Shown: one piece after another, positions 59,074-64,000 of the stretch
Numbering within the stretch: the stretch's first letter is position 1
Layout of the letters: the number at the start of each line of letters is the position of its first letter
Assembly (NCBI GenBank): GCA_963824595.1
Contig: CAWGPY010000002.1
Location: 248,001 to 312,000, forward strand
DNA: 64,000 nucleotides
Direction of reading: 5' to 3'
Origin: Cybelea sp963824595
GTDB lineage: Bacteria > Vulcanimicrobiota > Vulcanimicrobiia > Vulcanimicrobiales > Vulcanimicrobiaceae
Translations under genes and position numbers: made by a program
The notes under the pieces: model-generated
Database searches by the model: none
Told to the model about the DNA's origin: nothing
The model's input: only the letters and a program-made list of their open reading frames with translations

Positions 59074-59091
59074 TCGGGCGGGGCCGCCCGA
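59074..59091. other. perfect 8-base-pair hairpin
   Basis: TCGGGCGG and CCGCCCGA pair perfectly around a GG loop. Non-coding. Together with the hairpin 14 bases downstream it could be part of a small RNA or a leader. Confidence 0.4.
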
Positions 59092-59104
59092 AGCCGATGA
59101 AAAA

Positions 59105-59139
59105 GACCGCTTCGCTCGCAAAGAGCCAAGCGGTTTTTG
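59105..59139 (+). terminator. intrinsic-terminator-like hairpin with T-tract
   Basis: ACCGCTT (59106-59112) and AAGCGGT (59128-59134) pair over 7 bases around a 15-base loop and are followed by TTTTG. It lies 45 bases before the next start, so it may end a short upstream RNA or attenuate transcription of the gene at 59184. Confidence 0.5.
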
Positions 59140-59183
59140 TTTGCGCTCACAGCCCGTCATTCATAAGAGAAAGGGTGCGCTCA

Positions 59184-59576
59184 ATGCAACAGGCCATCGA
59201 ACCCACGGAGATCTCGTTGGACGCGTACACGATGTGCAGTTTTCTGCCCGACCTCCATTCGGCGCGCGCGCTGCCGCTCGTGCTCATCGGCTACCGTCAG
59301 AGCGAAGATCCGTGGTTCGTGTGGCTCGTTCCGAAGGAGGGCGTCGACCCGGCGGGGCTTACCGAGGATCCGTACTATGCGAAAGTGCTGCGCGATCCGC
59401 AGGCCTACTTCAAGAAGAAGCTAGCCAAGTACGTCGAGGAGACCGGCTGCGTGAAGCGCGGCATCGAGATGCTGATCGACTGTCACCAGAACCATCTGGC
59501 CTTCACGCCGCTCACGGAGTTGCGGGAGCAACCGTTCCGGCATCCCCTTCAAGTGGAGCTGGTAGGGGCTTTTTAG
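59184..59576 (+). CDS. conserved-looking protein of unknown function
   Basis: A 130-residue, soluble, mixed alpha/beta protein beginning MQQAIEPTEISLDAYTMCSF. It has two cysteines in TGCVKRGIEMLIDCH, no signal peptide and no recognised motif. ATG 59184 has AAGGG upstream; a longer frame from 59061 runs through the hairpin region and is unlikely to be coding. Its tail overlaps the convergent gene by 65 bases. Confidence 0.55.
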   Translation: MQQAIEPTEISLDAYTMCSFLPDLHSARALPLVLIGYRQSEDPWFVWLVPKEGVDPAGLTEDPYYAKVLRDPQAYFKKKLAKYVEETGCVKRGIEMLIDCHQNHLAFTPLTELREQPFRHPLQVELVGAF

Positions 59577-60291
59577 ACGTCGCCCGTATCGAGCGGCGGT
59601 AGGTGATCCGGACCGGGACCGACGGCGCGGGCCGCCCGCGCGCGAGACGCGCGTCAATCCTCAGCGTGACCGTCAGCGCCAGCAGCGTCGCGTCCGCGAT
59701 CGCGTAATAGGCGACTCCGTCCATGTGCATCGCGCCGGCCACGGTCGCGTCTGCGTGACCGGGCAGCGCGCCGTTCATCGCTCCTCCCGCCTCGAAGCGT
59801 ACGGCGACGGTCGGTTTGCCGTCCACCGGACCGGCGATCGCCGGGCGCAAGAAGCCGCGCAGCACGGTCTCCCCGCCGAGCGGCGACGTGGCCGAGAACG
59901 GCACCCGTCCGTGCAGGGCCTGCAGGTCGCGCAGCGTGGCACCGTCGAGCCGCACCGCGAACGGCTGATTCAGGATGGTGAGGAAATCGGGGTCGTTGTC
60001 GACGCGGTCCTCGAAGCTCCCGTCGGCGTGCAGCACTTGCACGAAAAATGCCTCGCCGTTCCGCTTGCCGTCCGGTCCGTCGCGAACGTACCGCGCGCGG
60101 ACCGAGAAACGCACGTCCTTCCCCTCGGGCGCGATGGACAGGCGCTCGGTCCCCGCGTACGAAACGCGCGAGGCCGCTCCGCCGGATTGGAGGTTGTAGA
60201 GATCTTCGCCGGCAGTATCGTACTGGAGCTCGGCGAGCGCGGGCAGCGGGGAGAGCGCGAAGATGGTGGCGAGGGCGGCGGCGGCCTTGAT
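59512..60291 (-). CDS. exported protein of unknown function (DUF3108-like)
   Basis: About 259 residues. A clean signal peptide (KAAAALATIFALSPLPALAE) is followed by a beta-rich domain (QYDTAGEDLYNLQSGGAASR, LSIAPEGKDVRFSVRARYVR, FLTILNQPFAVRLDG). The first canonical start is GTG 60114, which would remove the signal peptide and 40 more residues. An ATC at 60291 directly precedes the signal peptide, with GGAG 6 bases upstream. The layout loosely recalls periplasmic DUF3108-type proteins, but I cannot confirm the family. Confidence 0.6.
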   Translation of the reverse strand: MKAAAALATIFALSPLPALAELQYDTAGEDLYNLQSGGAASRVSYAGTERLSIAPEGKDVRFSVRARYVRDGPDGKRNGEAFFVQVLHADGSFEDRVDNDPDFLTILNQPFAVRLDGATLRDLQALHGRVPFSATSPLGGETVLRGFLRPAIAGPVDGKPTVAVRFEAGGAMNGALPGHADATVAGAMHMDGVAYYAIADATLLALTVTLRIDARLARGRPAPSVPVRITYRRSIRATSKKPLPAPLEGDAGTVAPATP

Positions 60292-60361
60292 CGTGGACTC
60301 CGTTCTTCCGAGTATGTTTCTTCTACAGTATCACTCGCTGCAAGCGCGAGCGATACCGTCC

Positions 60362-60676
60362 TCAACGGCGGCGGAGCGCCGCGCGGCGTTTGCTCAGGAA
60401 GAAGCGGACGTCGGCGGTGCCCTCGCAGACTACGACGGCCTCGGCGTCGGCAAAACTGCGTCCGTTGACGTCGACGGTGAAGTCGCCGGCGGCCAGGCCG
60501 GCAAGCGTGCGGTGGACGCTGCGCGAGAACTTGTCGTGTGGAGCTCGCGCCCCGATGGCTTCGCGCACCGCGAACGCGAGAAGGTCGCGAATGCGCAGCG
60601 GCGTGGCAAGCGCGAAGGCGCCCGAGCCGCCGATTGCGACGGCATGGAGGTCGAGCGGAACCTTCACGCGGATCAT
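60362..60676 (-). CDS. small protein of unknown function
   Basis: A 104-residue soluble protein (MIRVKVPLDLHAVAIGGSGA, AGDFTVDVNGRSFADAEAVV, VRFFLSKRRAALRRR). The C-terminus is strongly basic. No motif recognised; DNA or RNA binding is conceivable only from charge. ATG start at 60676, divergent from the gene at 60727 with 50 bases between. Confidence 0.45.
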   Translation of the reverse strand: MIRVKVPLDLHAVAIGGSGAFALATPLRIRDLLAFAVREAIGARAPHDKFSRSVHRTLAGLAAGDFTVDVNGRSFADAEAVVVCEGTADVRFFLSKRRAALRRR

Positions 60677-60726
60677 CAGACCGGCAATTTCTGCCGCATC
60701 GAGGAGCTGCCTGCCGCTGGGGCTAA

Positions 60727-61137
60727 ATGAAACGGCGAATGTCCTTCGGGAACGTGCCGGCCGACATGCTGGCAGGCGCAGTCGAGAAGCTTCTCGCGAA
60801 AATGGACGAGTCGGATCTCGCCGCCTTCTACGAGCGCGAGCTTTCGGCTATGCCCCCGGAGCTGGTCGCGGCGTTCGTCGAAGCGATCTTCGGGGCGTTT
60901 CGCGAGCGCGGCGAGTCGTCGGAAGACGCGGCGGAAGGCGCCGGGACGACGCTCGAAGTGATCGCCGCGCGCGAGCCCGCGGCGATCGCCGCGCTGTTGC
61001 GCTACGCGCTCGGCAGTCCCGACCTGCTCAAGGAAGCCACCACGCTCTTCGTCGAGGAGCGCCCCGACTCGGTCGAGGCGCTTCCGCAGACCGTGCGCGA
61101 CGCGCTGGCCGCGCGTCTGACGCAAACTCCAACGTAG
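60727..61137 (+). CDS. alpha-helical protein of unknown function
   Basis: A 136-residue protein predicted to be nearly all helical (LAGAVEKLLAKMDESDLAAF, PELVAAFVEAIFGAFRERG, AAIAALLRYALGSPDLLKEA). No signal peptide or membrane segment. No family recognised. ATG start at 60727. It lies 7 bases upstream of the next membrane protein gene, so the two may be co-transcribed. Confidence 0.5.
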   Translation: MKRRMSFGNVPADMLAGAVEKLLAKMDESDLAAFYERELSAMPPELVAAFVEAIFGAFRERGESSEDAAEGAGTTLEVIAAREPAAIAALLRYALGSPDLLKEATTLFVEERPDSVEALPQTVRDALAARLTQTPT

Positions 61138-61144
61138 GCGCGGG

Positions 61145-61936
61145 ATGAGAGACGCACCGCGCCGCCGCCGGTCCGATGAAGAGTCGGGCGGACGCGGCCT
61201 GCCGCTGTTTCCGCTGATCGTGGTCGTCGTTTTGGCGGGACTCTTGCTCGGCGGCGTGCTCGCGCACTTCTTCGGCGGTAAGAACGCACCGTCGGCGCCC
61301 GCGTCCACGCTGGTGGCCGGGGACGCGCCGAAGGAGCCGACCCCTGCGCCGATCTCGCCGCCGCCGAGCGCGGCAGCGACACCGTCGGCCACGCCGGTGC
61401 CGAGCGCCGCGCCGTCGCCCACCGCCTCCATTGCGCCCTCACCGAAGACGACGCCGGCGACGACCCCGCGGCCCTCTCCGGCGGGCACGCCGAAGGCGAA
61501 AGCCGCGCTCGCGACGCCGGCGCCGACGCGCAAGCCGGCCGCAAGCGCGACGCAGGTAGCCGCCAACGTCACTTCGCCCGCGACCGCGCGGCCCGCAACC
61601 GCACCGCCCGCAACCGCACCGCCCGCGCCGGCGCACACCGCGCCGCCGAGCGGGAACACGCACGCCGCGTCGGTGGTGCGCTCGTACCTCGAGGCGCTGG
61701 CGCGCGGCGACCGCGGCACCGCGAGCACCTATCTCGCGCACGGATATCCGACCGAGTCGTTCATGAACTCCGAGTCGCGCATCGAATCTATCAGCTCGGC
61801 GAACGTCGGCGGTCAGCAGTACCGCGTCGGCGCCGACGTGCAGACGTCGAGCGGGGAGTACTTCATCACGTTTACGCTGCAGCAGAGCGCCGGAGGGATG
61901 CTGATCACCGATCACTCGGCGATCAAGCCGCAGTAG
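61145..61936 (+). CDS. membrane-anchored protein with Ala/Pro-rich linker and NTF2-like domain
   Basis: A 263-residue protein: basic N-terminus, one membrane helix (LPLFPLIVVVVLAGLLLGGV), a low-complexity Ala/Pro/Thr linker of about 110 residues, and a C-terminal domain of about 90 residues (SVVRSYLEALARGDRGTAST, ISSANVGGQQYRVGADVQTS, YFITFTLQQSAGGMLITDHS) that resembles the NTF2-like/DUF4878 fold. The linker is the type that spans the periplasm or cell wall. Function unknown. Ends 5 bases before the convergent symporter gene. Confidence 0.65.
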   Translation: MRDAPRRRRSDEESGGRGLPLFPLIVVVVLAGLLLGGVLAHFFGGKNAPSAPASTLVAGDAPKEPTPAPISPPPSAAATPSATPVPSAAPSPTASIAPSPKTTPATTPRPSPAGTPKAKAALATPAPTRKPAASATQVAANVTSPATARPATAPPATAPPAPAHTAPPSGNTHAASVVRSYLEALARGDRGTASTYLAHGYPTESFMNSESRIESISSANVGGQQYRVGADVQTSSGEYFITFTLQQSAGGMLITDHSAIKPQ

Positions 61937-61941
61937 GACTT

Positions 61942-63573
61942 TTAGATCTCGGCGCCGAGGCCGGTCGTCGCGCGCACGTGGAACTGGTCGAACATCGCCT
62001 CGGATTCGCGATCGCGCACGAGCAGCGTCCCGAGGATCGCGCCCGCTAGCCCGACCGGGATCGAGACGATGCCGGGGTTCTCGAGCGGGAAGAGCGCGTG
62101 CGCTCCCATCATGACCGGGCTGACGGCGATGAGCGCCAGCGACGAGACGAGCCCGCAGAGCATGCCGAGGATCGCGCCGAAGCGCGAGAAGCGGCGCCAC
62201 GAGAGCGCCAGCAGGATCACCGGCACGTTGGCGCTCGCGGCCACGGCGAACGCGAGCCCGACGAGGAACGCCACGTTATAACCGCGCAGCGCGATCGACA
62301 GCGCGATCGCGAGCGCGCCGACGATCAGCGCGGTGGCGCGGGCCACGTAGAGGTACTCCGTCTCGTCGCCGCGCCCGCTGCGGACCAAACTGAACCAGAT
62401 GTCGTGCGCGAACGCGGAGGATGCCGCGAGCGTGAGCCCGGCCACCACCGCCAGAATCGTCGCGAAGGCGACCGCGGCGACGAACGCCGTGAGCAGCGAT
62501 CCGCCGAGGTTGCCCGCGAGCAGCGGAGCCGCCAAGTTGCTGTCGGGCTTAGGAACCACGTAGCCGTCGCGCGCCAGCTGCGCGTTGAGGCGGTCTTGCT
62601 GCTCGGGATGATGCGCGATGTACCCGATCGCCTGACCTGCGTACATGCGGCGCCCGATGTGTTCCTTGCCGACGATCGTGGCCGCGCCGAGGCCCATGAA
62701 CGACGTCGTGAGGTAGAAGATGCCGATCAGCAGCATGGCCCACGCCACCGACGTGCGGGCCGCCTTCGCCGACGATACGGTGAAGAATCGCATCAGGATG
62801 TGCGGCAGTCCGGCCGTGCCCAGCACGAGCGCCAGCCCGAGCGAGACGAGGTTCCACGCGCCCAGCGCGCCGTGGAAGAGCAGCCCCGGCTGCAACAGGT
62901 TGGTCGTGATGCCGGCGGCGGCCGGCACCGTCGCCGCGGCGTTGAGGAAATCGCCGAACGAGAAGTGGAAGTGCGCCATGACGAGCAGGGACAGTCCGAG
63001 CGACGTCGCCAGCAGCAGCACCGCCTTGATGATCTGCACCCACGTCGTCGCGATCATGCCGCCGAAGAGCACGTAGACCAGCATCAAGACGCCGACCGTC
63101 ACGATCGCCACGGCGTCGCCGAAACGCGGCAGCAGCACGTTGACGAGGGCGCTGATGCCGACCATCTGGGCGATCAGGTAGAACAGCGTGATGGCGATAG
63201 TGGAGATCGCCGCGATGGCGCGCACGCCCCGGCCCCGCAGGCGAAACGAGATCAGGTCGGCCATCGTGTACTTGCCGGTGTTGCGCAGCGGCTCGGCGAC
63301 GAGGAAGAGCACGGCCAGGTATGCGACCAGCCATCCGACCGAGTACATGAAGCCGTCGAAGCCGTAGAACGCGATGAGGCCCGTTATGCCGAGGAACGTG
63401 GCGGCCGAGACGTAGTCGCCGGCGATGGCCCAGCCGTTCTGGAGGGCGTTGATGCTGCGGTGCGCGGCGTAGAAGCCGCGGCTCGTCGAGGTCTGCCCCG
63501 ACGCCCAGTACGTGACGATCAGCGTGATGCCGACGAAGACCGCGAACATCACGAGCGTCTCCTGGGCGATCAC
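61942..63573 (-). CDS. actP: sodium:solute symporter, ActP/acetate permease type
   Basis: A 543-residue SSS-family transporter with about 13 helices. GFYAAHRSINALQNGWAIAGDYVSAATFLG is cut here to its core ALQNGWAIAGDYVSAATFLG, the typical SSS N-terminal signature; LGLALVLGTAGLPHILMRFF and TILAVVAGLTLAASSAFAHD are also family segments. The adjacent DUF485 gene is the usual partner of ActP. A long loop between helices (YIAHHPEQQDRLNAQLARDG) is characteristic of this subgroup. GTG at 63573 overlaps the DUF485 stop by 4 bases. Confidence 0.9.
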   Translation of the reverse strand: MIAQETLVMFAVFVGITLIVTYWASGQTSTSRGFYAAHRSINALQNGWAIAGDYVSAATFLGITGLIAFYGFDGFMYSVGWLVAYLAVLFLVAEPLRNTGKYTMADLISFRLRGRGVRAIAAISTIAITLFYLIAQMVGISALVNVLLPRFGDAVAIVTVGVLMLVYVLFGGMIATTWVQIIKAVLLLATSLGLSLLVMAHFHFSFGDFLNAAATVPAAAGITTNLLQPGLLFHGALGAWNLVSLGLALVLGTAGLPHILMRFFTVSSAKAARTSVAWAMLLIGIFYLTTSFMGLGAATIVGKEHIGRRMYAGQAIGYIAHHPEQQDRLNAQLARDGYVVPKPDSNLAAPLLAGNLGGSLLTAFVAAVAFATILAVVAGLTLAASSAFAHDIWFSLVRSGRGDETEYLYVARATALIVGALAIALSIALRGYNVAFLVGLAFAVAASANVPVILLALSWRRFSRFGAILGMLCGLVSSLALIAVSPVMMGAHALFPLENPGIVSIPVGLAGAILGTLLVRDRESEAMFDQFHVRATTGLGAEI

Positions 63574-63902
63574 GCCAGGTCGTCCACGATCTCGCGAATC
63601 TCCTCGCGACGGATCTTCGCGGCGGCGACGTCGAAACGGCGGGCCCGCCGCAGGTAGAGCACCAGCAGGATCCACGCCATCGCAAACTGCGAGAGCGCGA
63701 AGCAATAGGCGAGCGTGAGCGGGCCGAGAACCGCCCGGCTCATCGTTTTCGGCGCCACCCCGACCGAGATGGGCAGCGCGAGGTAGTACGCGACGAAGAA
63801 GATCGTGGCCGGGATCACGAAGCGGCGGCGCGAGCGCACGAGCGACTTGAACTCGGGCTCGCCCGCGAGGGTCTCCCAGCGCGCCGGCTTGATGTGACGC
63901 AC
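63570..63902 (-). CDS. DUF485 membrane protein, ActP partner
   Basis: A 110-residue protein with two membrane helices (RFVIPATIFFVAYYLALPIS and AYCFALSQFAMAWILLVLYL) and a preceding LAGEPEFKSLVRSRRR, the standard DUF485/YjcH arrangement encoded before acetate permeases. I start at GTG 63902, which shares one base with the stop of the upstream gene; a longer frame overlaps that gene. Role of DUF485 in transport is not established. Confidence 0.88.
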   Translation of the reverse strand: MRHIKPARWETLAGEPEFKSLVRSRRRFVIPATIFFVAYYLALPISVGVAPKTMSRAVLGPLTLAYCFALSQFAMAWILLVLYLRRARRFDVAAAKIRREEIREIVDDLA

Positions 63903-64000
63903 TACTCTTCGTCCGGCCAGCCGGCGATCTCGCCGATCGCGGCGCTCTTGAGCACTCGAAGGCCCAGCATCGCGCACTTCATGCGCGTCGGGCTGATGCC
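63902..64000 (-). CDS. C-terminal fragment, SufU-like Fe-S cluster assembly scaffold
   Basis: Only the last 32 residues lie in the window (GISPTRMKCAMLGLRVLKSA, then AIGEIAGWPDEE). The 'P-x-R-x-K-C-A-x-L' pattern with its cysteine matches the C-terminal zinc/cluster ligand of SufU/IscU-type scaffolds. The gene is broken by the window edge. TAG at 63902-63904 overlaps the start of the DUF485 gene. Confidence 0.6.
   Translation of the reverse strand, partial: GISPTRMKCAMLGLRVLKSAAIGEIAGWPDEE

Larger units (their letters stand above)
58891..59183. other. divergent intergenic region with two hairpins
   Basis: This gap, the largest in the window, separates the sigma-factor operon from the gene at 59184. 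It contains ACCAC/GTGGT half-sites near 58939-58962, a CCTTAAGG palindrome at 58984-58991, and the hairpins listed separately. The sigma-factor promoter should lie just beyond 58890, but I cannot assign an ECF-type -35/-10 pair with confidence. Confidence 0.5.

Noticed and set aside
61310..61660. Low-complexity CCG/GCG-rich tract
   Set aside because: It encodes the Ala/Pro/Thr linker of a membrane-anchored protein; no independent repeat.
1..64000. Search for CRISPR arrays, tRNA or rRNA genes, transposases and integrases
   Set aside because: No spaced direct repeats, cloverleaf-like segment or recombinase motif was seen. The largest gap is 293 bases.

Overview
The window is a very gene-dense, strongly GC-rich bacterial chromosome segment carrying about 65 genes. 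Several genes start with GTG or TTG, 4-base start/stop overlaps are common, and seven of nine convergent gene pairs overlap at their tails. No tRNA, rRNA, CRISPR array, insertion sequence or phage gene was recognised. The gene set fits an uncultured soil-type bacterium, possibly Candidatus Eremiobacterota (WPS-2) and less likely another deep-branching Terrabacteria lineage. The features behind this inference are an RND exporter (suggesting two membranes), futalosine-pathway menaquinone genes, a type III polyketide synthase with a methyltransferase, copper-amine-oxidase-like stalk domains, a sedolisin, and beta-propeller lipoproteins. The taxonomy is an inference and not proven.

Layout. 1-579: two convergent gene ends (LMW phosphatase/ArsC and a DUF2269-like membrane protein). 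710-15370 (+): an RND exporter with an extra membrane insert, stalk-domain protein, SDR, M1 aminopeptidase, PBP4-type carboxypeptidase, TldD/TldE protease pair, ACT-malic enzyme and a MocR-type regulator/aminotransferase. 15351-17014 (-): type III PKS and ICMT-like methyltransferase. 17033-22812 (+): two adjacent proteins whose enzyme domains seem to have lost catalytic residues (YncE/phosphoesterase and DDAH-like), a metallophosphoesterase, an ABC exporter and a secreted protein. 22826-24302 (-): a phd-vapC toxin-antitoxin pair overlapping an HTH-metallo-beta-lactamase fusion. 24395-25336 (+): trxB.

25308-37756 (-): thirteen consecutive genes with almost no spacing. They encode two E1-alpha paralogues, E1-beta and E2 of a 2-oxoacid dehydrogenase, QueD/QueE, MqnB/MqnD, a NamZ-like muramidase, a beta-propeller lipoprotein, GlcD/GlcE and a TIGR01777 epimerase. 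37835-43350 (+): TonB-C-like secreted protein, M20 amidohydrolase, FAD oxidoreductase, sedolisin lipoprotein and two unknown exported proteins. 43339-44379 (-): threonine aldolase. 44423-48199 (+): ETF-quinone oxidoreductase followed by thiOSG. 48186-53740: two orphan oligopeptide-binding lipoproteins, a methyltransferase and pyrE on the minus strand, around a Bcp peroxiredoxin and an MBL hydrolase on the plus strand.

53857-58890 (-) is the most interesting region. It holds an ECF sigma factor translationally coupled to a protein that joins a zinc-finger anti-sigma domain to a complete O6-alkylguanine-DNA alkyltransferase. A PHP phosphoesterase with a histone-H1-like tail and an EF-G paralogue follow. 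This looks like a DNA-alkylation-responsive sigma/anti-sigma switch, analogous to Ada but built differently. 59184-64000 holds small unknown proteins, an ActP-like SSS/DUF485 symporter pair and the end of a SufU-like gene.

Several genes (queD, the ABC permease, namZ, the MBL hydrolase, a signal-peptide protein at 60291) have no ATG/GTG/TTG at the position their domains require. This suggests either near-cognate initiation or local sequence errors.
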